From: GCA-2687025 sp964473525 | Lineage (GTDB): Bacteria; Poribacteria; WGA-4E; GCA-2687025 | NCBI GenBank assembly: GCA_964473525.1 | Contig: CAYYPK010000052.1 | Span: 1-41,597, forward strand | DNA: 41,597 bases | Direction of reading: 5' to 3' | In this document: positions 9,679-18,058 of the stretch, piece by piece | Layout: each line of letters opens with the position of its first letter | Position numbering within the stretch: the first letter of the stretch is position 1 | The notes under the pieces: model-generated | Database searches by the model: none | What the model saw: the letters and a program-made list of their open reading frames with translations, nothing else | Told to the model about the DNA's origin: nothing | Made by a program: the position numbers and the translations under genes

Positions 9679-9725
9679 GCAACGCCTGCAGCGCGATCTT
9701 GGCGCCCACGTGAGGAGACAGCGAT

Positions 9726-10508
9726 TTGGGAGCGTTCACGGCTAGCGACGAACAGGTGGAGGCGTTCGCGCGCGACGGCTACCTCATGGCGCGTGGTCTC
9801 TTTGACGCCGAGGAGACGCGACTGCTGTACGACATCGGCAAGTCGGACACCGAGAAGCGCGACCGTGTGGGAGTCGCGCGCGACGTGGACGGCCGTGAGA
9901 GCAAGCTCTGGCTCAGCAGCGATCGCAACGAGGACATCTACAACGCGTACGTGCGCTCGCATCGGCTCGCCGGGACGATGGAGAAGCTCCTCGGGGATGA
10001 GGTGTACCTCTATCACTACAAGATGATGGTGAAGGAGGCGCGCGTCGGCGGCGCATGGGAGTGGCATCAGGACTACGGCTATTGGTACAACAACGGCTGC
10101 GTCTACCCGGACATGGCGAGCGTGATGATCGCCGTGGACGGCGCCACGCGGGCCAACGGCTGCCTGGAAGTGCTGAAGGGCTCGCACCTCTGTGGGCGCA
10201 TCGAGCACGCGCGGTCGGCGGAGCAGATCGGCGCCGACCTAGACCGCGTCGAGCTGATAAAGGACACGTGCGAGCACGTCTACTGCGAGATGGAACCAGG
10301 CGACGCGCTGTTCTTCCACTCCAACCTGCTACACGCCTCAGCCGCCAACGAGAGCCCGGACCCGCGCTGGGTGTTCATCTGCTGCTATAACACCAAGCAC
10401 AACCCATGTCGCGACCTCGGCGGCCACCCGAGCTACACGCCCATGGAGCAGTGGGACGACGCGAGAATTCGTGAGATCGGCGCGAGCCAGTGGGCGGCAA
10501 TGCAGTAA
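9726..10508 (+). CDS. Phytanoyl-CoA dioxygenase (PhyH) family protein
   Basis: A 260-residue Fe(II)/2-oxoglutarate oxygenase. The metal triad is visible: His114 and Asp116 in WEWHQDYGYWY, and the distal His203 in LFFHSNLLHASAAN. Arg near PDPRWVF is placed to bind 2-oxoglutarate. Such enzymes hydroxylate small molecules using O2 and succinate-forming decarboxylation; the family is far wider than phytanoyl-CoA, so the substrate is unknown. The start is a TTG at 9726 with GAGGAG about 8 nt upstream; no better ATG precedes the conserved VEAFARDGYLMARGLF region. It sits 47 nt after the MocA-type oxidoreductase and is probably cotranscribed with it. Confidence 0.9.
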   Translation: MGAFTASDEQVEAFARDGYLMARGLFDAEETRLLYDIGKSDTEKRDRVGVARDVDGRESKLWLSSDRNEDIYNAYVRSHRLAGTMEKLLGDEVYLYHYKMMVKEARVGGAWEWHQDYGYWYNNGCVYPDMASVMIAVDGATRANGCLEVLKGSHLCGRIEHARSAEQIGADLDRVELIKDTCEHVYCEMEPGDALFFHSNLLHASAANESPDPRWVFICCYNTKHNPCRDLGGHPSYTPMEQWDDARIREIGASQWAAMQ

Positions 10509-10530
10509 GACCGCGCTCTACCCTTGCCGA

Positions 10531-10579
10531 TTGCGGGTTCGACGACCCGTGTGACATACTGCCCGCCCGGAGTGGGCAG
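10531..10579 (+). promoter_or_regulatory. Possible internal promoter plus small inverted repeat
   Basis: TTGCGG (10531–10536) and CATACT (10555–10560) are 18 nt apart, a fair sigma-70 match. The start would fall inside the inverted repeat CTGCCC (10559–10564) / GGGCAG (10574–10579) with a 9-nt loop. The 120-nt gap after phyH is the longest in this run of genes, which supports an internal start for the SRPBCC–que–zwf genes. There is no T-run, so it is not a clear terminator. Confidence 0.3.
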
Positions 10580-10628
10580 GGGCGCGTGACGCCCTTATCA
10601 ACAGGACGAACAGCCAGGAGCACGACCA

Positions 10629-11048
10629 ATGGCCACAGTTGCCGTTACGCACAAGTTCAGCGCGACCGCCGACGCGGTGTGGGGTCTCATAGGTGGCTTC
10701 CACACGCTACCCGAGTGGCACCCCGCGGTCGTCAAGAGCACCGATTCGTTGGATGGCAACGGTATCATCCGTGACCTCGAGCTCCCCGATGGTGGGCACG
10801 TCATAGAGCGCCTTGAGGAATTCAGCAACGGCGGCCGCTCGTACACCTACTCGATCGTCGGCGGGGTCATGCCCGTTGAGGGCTACGTCGCCACACTGTC
10901 GGTTATCGAGGACGACAACGGAGCCAGCGCGATCGCTCATTGGTGCGCGGACTTCACCGTCGTGGGCGCCGACGAGCAGGAAATCGTTGGGTTCGTGGCG
11001 AATGATGTCTTCCGGGGCGGGCTCGCCGCAGCCGCTGAGAAGCTGTAG
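10629..11048 (+). CDS. SRPBCC (START/polyketide-cyclase-like) family protein
   Basis: A 139-residue single-domain protein. The pattern AVWGLIGGFHTLPEWHP near residues 16–32, a beta-rich middle (VIERLEEF, RSYTYSIV) and a C-terminal helix (VFRGGLAAAAEKL) are those of the SRPBCC ligand-binding fold. Members bind hydrophobic ligands or act as cyclases and hydratases. No catalytic set can be assigned here, so the ligand is unknown. AGGAG lies 8 nt before the ATG. queE follows after 14 nt, so this gene is likely cotranscribed with the queuosine genes, but I see no functional reason for the link. Confidence 0.8.
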   Translation: MATVAVTHKFSATADAVWGLIGGFHTLPEWHPAVVKSTDSLDGNGIIRDLELPDGGHVIERLEEFSNGGRSYTYSIVGGVMPVEGYVATLSVIEDDNGASAIAHWCADFTVVGADEQEIVGFVANDVFRGGLAAAAEKL

Positions 11049-11062
11049 GTCAGCCGCGACGA

Positions 11063-11740
11063 GTGAAGCACAGCGAGACGTTCCACTCCATCCAGGGCGA
11101 AGGGAAGCTCGTCGGCACGCCCAGCGTGTTCTTCCGCACGAGCTTCTGCAACCTGCGGTGCGTGTGGTGCGACACCCCCTACACGAGTTGGGAGCCCGAG
11201 GATCGCGACATGTCCGTGGCCGCCGCGGCGGAGGCGATCCTCGGCTACGACTGCCGCCATGTCGTGATAACGGGCGGCGAGCCGTTCATCCAGGGCCGTG
11301 AACTCGTGGACTTGTGCGAGCGACTCGCCAACGCCGGGAAACACGTGACCATCGAAACGAACGCAACCGTGTATGAACCGGCGCCCGCCGCCCTCATTTC
11401 CATGAGTCCGAAGCTAAGCAACTCGACGCCGCTCGGTGACCCCTGGGAGGCGCGACACGACGAACGGCGACTGGACGTCGGTGTGATCCGGGCGTTTCTC
11501 GACGGCTACGCGTGTCAGGTGAAGTTCGTTGTCGACACGCCCGGAGACATAGCCGAGGTATTGGGTGTCCAGGCGGCCGCCGACATACCTTCCGAGGACG
11601 TCGTGCTGATGCCCCAAGGACTGACTTCGGAAGAGACACGGCCGCGCATGGAATGGCTCGCTGGCGAATGCGTGAAGCACGGATTCCGCCTCTCGCCGCG
11701 GATGCACGTCGACATCTGGGGATCGAGGCGGGGAGTGTAG
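11063..11740 (+). CDS. queE: 7-carboxy-7-deazaguanine synthase (radical SAM)
   Basis: A 225-residue radical SAM enzyme that contracts 6-carboxytetrahydropterin to 7-carboxy-7-deazaguanine in queuosine synthesis. The cluster motif Cx3Cx2C is at Cys29, Cys33 and Cys36 (SFCNLRCVWCDT). The N-terminal FHSIQGEG signature of QueE and the GGEP SAM motif (VITGGEPF) are both present. Length is normal for QueE. The start is a GTG with a poor ribosome site, so it may rely on translation of the gene 14 nt upstream. queC begins directly after its stop, and that pairing confirms the assignment. QueD and QueF are not in the window. Confidence 0.93.
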   Translation: MKHSETFHSIQGEGKLVGTPSVFFRTSFCNLRCVWCDTPYTSWEPEDRDMSVAAAAEAILGYDCRHVVITGGEPFIQGRELVDLCERLANAGKHVTIETNATVYEPAPAALISMSPKLSNSTPLGDPWEARHDERRLDVGVIRAFLDGYACQVKFVVDTPGDIAEVLGVQAAADIPSEDVVLMPQGLTSEETRPRMEWLAGECVKHGFRLSPRMHVDIWGSRRGV

Positions 11741-12451
11741 ATGGACCGCGTTCCCGCAGTCGTGCTGCTGAGCGGTGGGCTGGACTCCGCAACCGTCGCC
11801 GCCGTCGCGCGGTCGGAAGGACGGGCGATGTACGCCCTGAGCTTCGACTACGGGCAGCGGCATCGGCATGAACTGGAGGCTGCGGCCCAGGTAGCTGCTG
11901 CGCTCGGAGCGGTCGAACATCGCACGGCAGTCATTGACCTGCGTGTCTTCGGAGGATCGGCGCTAACGGCGGACCTCGACGTGCCTAAGCACGCGTCCGC
12001 CGAGCAGATTCCCGATGGAATCCCCGTCACTTACGTGCCAGCGCGCAACACGATCTTCCTGTCGTTCGCTTTGGGATACGCCGAAGTCGTTGACGCGACC
12101 GACATCTACATCGGCGTCAATGCGCTCGACTACTCCGGCTACCCCGACTGCCGGCCGGAATTCATCGAGGCGTTTGAGCGCTTGGCGAACGTCGCTACGA
12201 AGGCCGCCGTCGAGGGCCGCGGTCGCGTCCGCATCCGGGCGCCCCTCATCGACATGACGAAAGCCCAGATCATCCGGCGGGGCGACGAGCTAGGAGTAGA
12301 CTTCGCGATGACTCGATCGTGCTACGATCCCGACGAAATCGGGGCGGCGTGCGGGTCCTGTGACTCCTGCCTGCTCCGGGCGAAGGGGTTCGCGGACGCG
12401 GGTCTGCCCGACCCGACACAGTACGCTCGGCGGGAAGGACCGGCCCAGTGA
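11741..12451 (+). CDS. queC: 7-cyano-7-deazaguanine (preQ0) synthase
   Basis: A 236-residue ATP-dependent enzyme that turns 7-carboxy-7-deazaguanine and ammonia into preQ0. The PP-loop SGGLDS is at residues 11–16. The C-terminal zinc site has four cysteines at 194, 204, 207 and 210 (CYDP, then ACGSCDSC). YVPARNTIFLSFA and ALDYSGYPDCRPEF are QueC hallmarks. Its ATG directly abuts the queE stop (TAGATG) and its own stop overlaps the next start (GTGA), so queE, queC and zwf are translationally coupled. Confidence 0.95.
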   Translation: MDRVPAVVLLSGGLDSATVAAVARSEGRAMYALSFDYGQRHRHELEAAAQVAAALGAVEHRTAVIDLRVFGGSALTADLDVPKHASAEQIPDGIPVTYVPARNTIFLSFALGYAEVVDATDIYIGVNALDYSGYPDCRPEFIEAFERLANVATKAAVEGRGRVRIRAPLIDMTKAQIIRRGDELGVDFAMTRSCYDPDEIGAACGSCDSCLLRAKGFADAGLPDPTQYARREGPAQ

Positions 12452-13977
12452 CAGCGATACCCATGGAACGTTCGGGGCGAGATACGCCGCCGTGCGCGTT
12501 CGTCATCTTCGGCGCCGCGGGCGATTTGGCGCGTCGCAAGCTACTGCCGTCGCTGTTCGAGCTGTGGTCGAAGGGGCGGCTGCACCCCGAGACCGCCGTC
12601 GTCGGGGTTGCCCGGCGGGACTACGACGACGCGCAGTTCCGCAACGAGGTCGCGGCGGCGCTCGAGGAGTTCCATCGACCGGGATGTACCTCGACGCCCG
12701 AATGGGAGGCGTTCGCAGGGACGCTGCACTTCTGCGGATTCGACCTGAACGACACAGGCGGCTACCGCGCTCTGTATCAGCGCCTTGCCGGGTTCAGCGA
12801 GGACGCGCGCCTGGAACGCCAGGCGGTTTTCTACCTTTCCATCCCGCCCGAGGTGTTTCCTGGCGTGATCGACCACCTTGACGAGGCGGGCCTGACACGC
12901 TCTCACGAGACGAAGGACGGCTCCTGGCCTCGCATCGTCGTGGAGAAGCCTTTCGGGCAGGACCTCGCCTCGTCGAAGTCGCTCAACGACCGGCTTCTGG
13001 CGTCGTTCGACGAGGAGAGCATCTACCGAATTGACCACTACCTCGGTAAGGAAACCGTCCAGAATCTCCTTGTCTTCCGGTTCGGAAACACGATCTTCGA
13101 GTCCGTCTGGCGGCGGGGCTCCATCGACCACGTGCAGATCACTGTGGCGGAAACGCTGGGCGTCGAGAACCGAGGGCGCACGTACGAGCAGATGGGCGCT
13201 CTACGCGACATCTTGCAGAACCACATTATGCAGCTCATTGCGACGGTCGCGATGGAGCCGCCGAGCGCGTTCGACGCGCATCACGTCCGCAACGAACGCA
13301 TCAAGGTGATCGAGGCGCTGCGGCCCATCACGGCGACACAAGCGAGTGAGGACTTCGTAAGGGCGCAGTACATCGAGAACGTCGTGGACGGCGAAGCGGT
13401 GAAGGGGTATCGCCAGGAGGAGAACGTGGCGCCGAATTCCGCGACGGAGACGTTCGTCGCGGGGAAGTTCCACGTAGACACTTGGCGATGGAGCGGGGTG
13501 CCGTTCTACATCCGCACCGGCAAGCGTCTCGCCAGCCGCGTGACGGAGGTGTCCATCCATTTCACCGAGCCGCCGATGCAGCTCTTCCGCGCTGACAACG
13601 AGCAGGCGCCGCACAACGTCTTGGCGATGCGTATTCAGCCGGACGAAGGAATCTCGCTGAGCATCGACGCGAAAAAACCCGGCGTAACGATGGCGCTGGA
13701 GTCCGTTCAGATGGACTTCAGTTACGAGGACGCCTTCGGAGGGGGATCGCTCGCGGACGCGTACGAAGCCCTGCTGCTGGACGTCATCCACGGCGACCCG
13801 ATGTTGTTCGCGCGGTCGGACATGCACGACGCCGCGTGGGGCGCCCTCGCCCCTATCCTGGACGCATGGCGCGATCCCGGCTCGGACCAACTCGACTACT
13901 ACCCCGCCGGCACTTGGGGGCCCCGCGCGGCGACCGACCTGATGAAGCGCGACGGGCGCGCTTGGCGGGCGCTGTGA
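12448..13977 (+). CDS. zwf: Glucose-6-phosphate 1-dehydrogenase
   Basis: A 509-residue cytosolic enzyme oxidising glucose 6-phosphate to 6-phosphogluconolactone with NADP(+), the entry to the oxidative pentose phosphate pathway. The dinucleotide-binding motif GAAGDLA is at 22–28. The active-site signature RIDHYLGKE is at 194–202, with His197 and Lys201 in substrate-binding positions. Length is usual for the family. The start is a GTG overlapping the queC stop by 4 nt; an in-frame ATG five codons later (MERSG) is an alternative. Its usual partners (6-phosphogluconolactonase, gnd, opcA) are not in the window. Confidence 0.95.
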   Translation: MTAIPMERSGRDTPPCAFVIFGAAGDLARRKLLPSLFELWSKGRLHPETAVVGVARRDYDDAQFRNEVAAALEEFHRPGCTSTPEWEAFAGTLHFCGFDLNDTGGYRALYQRLAGFSEDARLERQAVFYLSIPPEVFPGVIDHLDEAGLTRSHETKDGSWPRIVVEKPFGQDLASSKSLNDRLLASFDEESIYRIDHYLGKETVQNLLVFRFGNTIFESVWRRGSIDHVQITVAETLGVENRGRTYEQMGALRDILQNHIMQLIATVAMEPPSAFDAHHVRNERIKVIEALRPITATQASEDFVRAQYIENVVDGEAVKGYRQEENVAPNSATETFVAGKFHVDTWRWSGVPFYIRTGKRLASRVTEVSIHFTEPPMQLFRADNEQAPHNVLAMRIQPDEGISLSIDAKKPGVTMALESVQMDFSYEDAFGGGSLADAYEALLLDVIHGDPMLFARSDMHDAAWGALAPILDAWRDPGSDQLDYYPAGTWGPRAATDLMKRDGRAWRAL

Positions 13978-14026
13978 TCGGTTGACGCCTTGCGCTCCGA
14001 CTCGCCCTGGCACACGGAGAGAACCC

Positions 14027-14842
14027 ATGAAGCTAACGGTATGCAACGAGATGTTCGAGGATTGGAAGATCGACGACGTGCTCGCCTTCTCGAAGGAGGT
14101 CGGTTACGACGCCGTCGAGATCGCGCCGTTCACGCTTGCCGAGACGGCGTACGACATCTCGCAGGCCGAGCGCGAACGTATCCGCGGCGTCGCCGAGGGG
14201 CTGGACATCGAGATCGCCGGGCTGCACTGGCTGTTCGTGTCGCCCAAGGGCTTGCACGTGAACGGGCCAAACGCCGTGCTGCGGCGTCAGACGCTGGACC
14301 ACCTGTGCGAGCTCATCCACCTGTGCGCGGACCTGGGTGGCAGCAACATGATCATCGGCTCGCCGCAGCAGAGGCACGTCGAGGACGAGGTCGGCTTCGA
14401 CCAGGCGTTCGCTTGGACGGTCGAGAGCTACAAAGTCGCCGCGCAACTGGCTGGCGAGAAAGACGTCATGCTCTGCTTCGAGCCCCTGAACTCGAACATC
14501 ACGAACTTCATTCGCAACCCCACCGAGGCGATGGAGTTGGTGCGCGCCGTGGACCATCCGAACTTCCACATGATGGTGGACGTGTACAGCTCCTCGCTCG
14601 AGAACCTGGACATCCCTGCGGAGATTCGCGCCCACTCGGAGTACATCCACCACGTCCACACAAACGACGACAACGGCTATAGCCCCGGCTCCGGCGGCGC
14701 CGACTATCCGGCGATCATCGAAGCGCTCAGGGAGGTCAGCTTCGACAGCTATCTGTCCGTCGAGGTGTTCAACTTCGAGCCCGACCCGAAGACGATCGCC
14801 CAGGAGAGCTACGACTTCCTGAGGACGCTCGTTCCGGCCTAG
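14027..14842 (+). CDS. Sugar phosphate isomerase/epimerase-like TIM-barrel protein
   Basis: A 271-residue AP-endonuclease/xylose-isomerase-like barrel. Metal-site acids and histidines of the family can be placed: Glu in CFEPLN, Asp in MMVDVYSSS, His in IHHVHTNDDN, and a terminal Glu in LSVEVFNF. Enzymes of this group isomerise or epimerise keto sugars or their phosphates, or dehydrate inositol derivatives; the exact reaction is not clear. The ATG at 14027 was chosen because GGAGAG lies 6 nt before it; a longer frame from 13982 lacks a site. It follows zwf by 49 nt and may belong to the same unit. Confidence 0.85.
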   Translation: MKLTVCNEMFEDWKIDDVLAFSKEVGYDAVEIAPFTLAETAYDISQAERERIRGVAEGLDIEIAGLHWLFVSPKGLHVNGPNAVLRRQTLDHLCELIHLCADLGGSNMIIGSPQQRHVEDEVGFDQAFAWTVESYKVAAQLAGEKDVMLCFEPLNSNITNFIRNPTEAMELVRAVDHPNFHMMVDVYSSSLENLDIPAEIRAHSEYIHHVHTNDDNGYSPGSGGADYPAIIEALREVSFDSYLSVEVFNFEPDPKTIAQESYDFLRTLVPA

Positions 14843-14918
14843 GGAGCGTGCGGACAGGTGACTACGGCGCTCCGGTAGGCCTCGTGTACGCGAGTGCGCC
14901 GCAATGGGGCGTCTCACC

Positions 14919-14947
14919 TTGAGGGCCGCCGGCCGGCGTGGTATATT
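14919..14947 (+). promoter_or_regulatory. Promoter for the pduL–CHAD–ppx operon
   Basis: TTGAGG (14919–14924) and TATATT (14942–14947) are separated by exactly 17 nt, a good sigma-70 promoter. The start would be near 14954, about 40 nt before the pduL ATG. It lies in the 152-nt gap after the isomerase gene, which otherwise holds nothing I recognise. Confidence 0.6.
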
Positions 14948-14994
14948 TCCGGCGCGTTCACGGCCCGCGCGGCTCCCTAACGCCGGACGATTCC

Positions 14995-15711
14995 ATGCCC
15001 GACAATGAGCTGGTGCGATTGATCGCGGCGCGCGTGCTTGGCGAGCTTCAGGCCCCGTCTGTGAACGCCTCCGACCCTGATCGCTCACACTTCCGATCGT
15101 ACCAAGACGAGACGGTCGCCTGTCGCACCACTGCGGGGATGCGGCTGATCCCCATCGGCATATCCGCGCGGCATGCGCACGTGACGCAGGCGGATCTCGA
15201 AGTGCTCTACGGTTCAGGTCACACGCTCGACACCCACGCGGAGCTGTATCAGCCAGGGGAGTTCGCGGCGAAGGAAACCATCACGGCTGTCGGCCCGCGG
15301 ATGCGCGCCATTGAGGGCGTGCGGATTCTCGGCCCTGTGCGCCCGTATACGCAGGTCGAGTTCTCTCGCACCGATTGCGTGTACCTGGGGCTGGACGCGC
15401 CGATACGCACCTCTGGCGACCTCGACGACGCGGAGGACGTAACGCTTGTCGGCCCGCGCGGATCGGTACGTGTGAAGGCGGGCATCTGCCCAACGCGGCA
15501 CATCCATCTCAACCCCTCCGAGGCGACGTACTACGGTGTCGACGACCAACAAGAGGTGAGCGTCCACGTTGGCGGCGAACGCGCGCTGACGCTGGAGCGC
15601 GTGCGGATTCGGGTACACCCGAGAGTGCTGGCCCAGATGCATCTCGACACCGACGACGCAAACGCCGCCGGGCTACGGGGTGGTGAAGGCGTTGAACTCA
15701 CGATCTGCTAA
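14995..15711 (+). CDS. pduL: PduL-type phosphate acyltransferase
   Basis: A 238-residue enzyme that exchanges CoA and phosphate on short acyl groups (propanoyl-CoA or acetyl-CoA to the acyl phosphate). Both PduL halves are visible. The zinc ligands are His60 and His62 in SARHAHVTQADLEVLYG, and His169 and His171 in CPTRHIHLNPSEA. The first 17 residues (NELVRLIAARVLGEL) form an amphipathic helix followed by a linker, as in PduL proteins targeted to bacterial microcompartments. The ATG at 14995 keeps this helix; the site before it is weak (GGA). The next gene follows after 27 nt. No shell-protein gene is in the window. Confidence 0.9.
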   Translation: MPDNELVRLIAARVLGELQAPSVNASDPDRSHFRSYQDETVACRTTAGMRLIPIGISARHAHVTQADLEVLYGSGHTLDTHAELYQPGEFAAKETITAVGPRMRAIEGVRILGPVRPYTQVEFSRTDCVYLGLDAPIRTSGDLDDAEDVTLVGPRGSVRVKAGICPTRHIHLNPSEATYYGVDDQQEVSVHVGGERALTLERVRIRVHPRVLAQMHLDTDDANAAGLRGGEGVELTIC

Positions 15712-15738
15712 CCCTGGTAGCGGGTGCGGAAGGACAGC

Positions 15739-16491
15739 ATGGCGGAGACGGACACGACGCCCCTCATCGACGAGGTAGTACGCGAGGTAGTGGCGCGCGT
15801 CCGAGACGCGGTCGGCACGCCGCCGGCGTCCTCGCCAGAGTCTCCCATCGCGCTTGTACTGTCCGCAGGGGCCGGCGACGCGGCGATCCGCGCGGCGCGG
15901 GAAATTGTCGAACGTGGGCATACGGTTGTTGGCGTTGGCGTCAGCAGCCGGGCAGACGCGCAACTACGCGCCGCCGCGTCGGGAATCGCGGGCGCTGTGA
16001 CGTGCGGCTCGGTTGGTGGCACTCGGCCTCCTGCCGGCGTCTGCGCGGTGGTTGCGCCCTGCCTTTCGGTCGGGGACGCCGCGAAGCTGCAAGGCGGGAC
16101 GCTCGACGATGTCGCTCCCGAATGGCTATGGGCGGGCCTCGCCAGCGGCGTCCGGGTTCTCGCCAGCCCAGGCGAGGGCTTCGCCGTGCCGGACGGCTCA
16201 CCGCTTGCTCGGGTTGTGGAGGGGCTGCGTGGTGGGTGCGAGCGTCTTGGTGTACAATGGTGTGACGACGAGGGCCTTCCCATCGCACTCTCGGCGCGCG
16301 TGGCGACCGCGCCGGAGTCGGGGCCAGTGCATCTCCCCAGCGGAGGGACGAGGGCGCTCGTCACGGAGACCATGGTCGCGAACCTCGGGGAAGGCACGAC
16401 GGAAATCGTGGCGCCCATGGGAGCCGTCGTAACGCCGCTCGCCCGCGATCTGGCGAAGCGGCGAGGAATCGTCGTCCGGTTCAGGACGTAG
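15739..16491 (+). CDS. Flavoprotein-like, probable microcompartment-associated protein
   Basis: A 250-residue protein. Residues about 7–22 (LIDEVVREVVARV) form an amphipathic helix like microcompartment encapsulation peptides. The middle is an alpha/beta nucleotide-binding-like domain with VVAPCLSVGDAAKL near 115–130, recalling the flavoprotein of planctomycete-type microcompartment loci. The C-terminal segment ALVTETMV … VTPLARDLAKRRGI is a short module known from several microcompartment-linked enzymes. The FMN-binding residues of Dfp/CoaC are not clear, so flavin binding is uncertain. The ATG at 15739 has GGAAGG 5 nt before it. It lies between pduL and the CHAD gene, in one transcription unit by spacing. 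Confidence 0.6.
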   Translation: MAETDTTPLIDEVVREVVARVRDAVGTPPASSPESPIALVLSAGAGDAAIRAAREIVERGHTVVGVGVSSRADAQLRAAASGIAGAVTCGSVGGTRPPAGVCAVVAPCLSVGDAAKLQGGTLDDVAPEWLWAGLASGVRVLASPGEGFAVPDGSPLARVVEGLRGGCERLGVQWCDDEGLPIALSARVATAPESGPVHLPSGGTRALVTETMVANLGEGTTEIVAPMGAVVTPLARDLAKRRGIVVRFRT

Positions 16492-16521
16492 TCCGGCGCC
16501 GCTCTCTCTCGGAGTGCCACG

Positions 16522-18036
16522 ATGAGCAACGTCGCGCCAGCGGAACCCCAACCTCCCAGGCCCTCGGGGCGTTCTGCCCCGACCGCAGAGGGTCTCATCC
16601 GCAGATACAGGGCTGACAGCGACCGCGCGGCGCAGGTGGGCCGCTTGGCTGCGCGCGTCTTCGAAGCCGGCGCCGAGGCGCATGGTCTGCCGGCGCACTT
16701 CGCCGATCTGGCGACGACCGTCGCCCGACTGCACGGCCTCGCGGACGGCGCCGCAGGCGCTCCTGGCGCGCACGTGCTGCTCCAGACCGGCGTAGACGGC
16801 CTGGACGCGGCTGACGTCGCGCTCGTCGCCGCTGCGGTCGGCCTGCATGACTCCGGCCCGGGCGCCGAAGTTCCGGTAGGAGTGCGATCCGAACGCGCCG
16901 TCGTCGCCCGGCAGCTAGCGGGTGTCACCGCGATAGCCGCCGCCCTGGCCGATGCCGGGGCAAGCGACGCACCCATCAAGTACGTCGACGACACGCGCCG
17001 CGCGTCCCGGCTCCATGTCGCGCCTGAGCCCGACGGGGTCGACCTCGCCCCGGCGAACGCTGCCGCTGACAAGTGGCGGGCGGCGTGGGCAAGTCCGTTG
17101 CGGTTCGTGCCGGACGCCGGCGAGCGGTACCACTTGAGACCGGGCGACACGATGCAAGCCGCCGGGCACAAGGTGTTCCAGCGCCTGTACGCCGATGCGC
17201 GATCCCGCGAGGACGGCGTGCGCCGCGACACGGACATCGAGGATCTCCACAAATTCCGCGTGGCGACCCGCAGGCTACGCGCCGCGCTGCGAGCGTTCCG
17301 GCCCGTGTTCGGGCGCGATATGCTGCAACAGACTGCGGACGCCGCCCGCGCCGTTGCGCGCTCGACGAACGCCGCCCGCGACCTCGACGTGTTCCTCGAG
17401 GCGCTGGAGGACGCTGACTTCACCGACCGGGTACCCACCCTTGTTCAGGAGGTGCGGCGCGCGCGCGCCGAAGCCATCAAGCAGACTCTGGAGGTGCTGG
17501 ACGGTGACGTCTACGCGGACTTCCGTAGCGCCGCCGAGGCGCTGCTTGCCGCCACCCACCCGCGCGCCGGCGCGATCGGCCGCGGCAAGGCGCGCAGGAA
17601 GGCCCGTGGAGCCGCCGCAGCAATGGTCCGGCAGCGTCTGGCGCGGGTTATGGGTTACGTCGGCGTCGTTTCGGCCGAGGACGACGCCGGGCTCCACGAC
17701 CTGCGTATCGCGACGAAGCAGCTGCGGTACGTGCTGGAGTTCTTCGCGGACGTGTTACCCGCAGACGCACGCGACGTCATTGTGGACATGAAGGCGCTTC
17801 AGGACAGCCTCGGCGACGTGAACGACGGCGCCGTGCAGCGCGACTACGTGGCCGACGCTGCGGCGCGGTGTGAGTCCGATGGCGAGGTGTCTGAAGTCGA
17901 GAGCGTCGCTACGGAGCTGCTCATCGCCCGAACCGAACTGCGGCGGGAGCGGGCCTTGCACACGTTCCGCGCCGAGTGGAGCCGGTTCACGGCCCCGGAG
18001 CGTCAACGTCTCGTCGCTGACCGCCTGAACCTGTAG
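16522..18036 (+). CDS. CHAD-domain protein with degenerate Ppx-type HD domain at the N-terminus
   Basis: 504 residues. From about 215 to the end is a CHAD domain, an all-helical domain that binds polyphosphate through conserved basic residues. Its paired signatures are DLHKFRVATRRLRAALRAF and LHDLRIATKQLRYVLEFF. Residues about 30–190 align by eye with the C-terminal HD region of the Ppx encoded next door. LHDVGM there becomes LHGLAD here, RYHR becomes GLHD, and RVVQRLAGILQLAESF parallels RAVVARQLAGVTAIAAAL. The HD metal ligands are lost, so the domain is probably non-catalytic. GGAG lies 8 nt before the ATG. The gene sits 30 nt after the flavoprotein-like gene and 22 nt before ppx, so it is likely made with both polyphosphatases. 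Confidence 0.85.
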   Translation: MSNVAPAEPQPPRPSGRSAPTAEGLIRRYRADSDRAAQVGRLAARVFEAGAEAHGLPAHFADLATTVARLHGLADGAAGAPGAHVLLQTGVDGLDAADVALVAAAVGLHDSGPGAEVPVGVRSERAVVARQLAGVTAIAAALADAGASDAPIKYVDDTRRASRLHVAPEPDGVDLAPANAAADKWRAAWASPLRFVPDAGERYHLRPGDTMQAAGHKVFQRLYADARSREDGVRRDTDIEDLHKFRVATRRLRAALRAFRPVFGRDMLQQTADAARAVARSTNAARDLDVFLEALEDADFTDRVPTLVQEVRRARAEAIKQTLEVLDGDVYADFRSAAEALLAATHPRAGAIGRGKARRKARGAAAAMVRQRLARVMGYVGVVSAEDDAGLHDLRIATKQLRYVLEFFADVLPADARDVIVDMKALQDSLGDVNDGAVQRDYVADAAARCESDGEVSEVESVATELLIARTELRRERALHTFRAEWSRFTAPERQRLVADRLNL

Positions 18037-18058
18037 ACTGCACCACCGAGGATACGCC

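Noticed and set aside
13201..15088. Two minus-strand frames of 281 and 351 codons
   Set aside because: They mirror zwf and the isomerase gene on the other strand; no motif is visible and they cross a good plus-strand promoter.
15708..17438. 576-codon minus-strand open frame
   Set aside because: It is Ser/Arg/Ala low complexity and lies opposite the flavoprotein-like and CHAD genes, which carry clear domains and ribosome sites.
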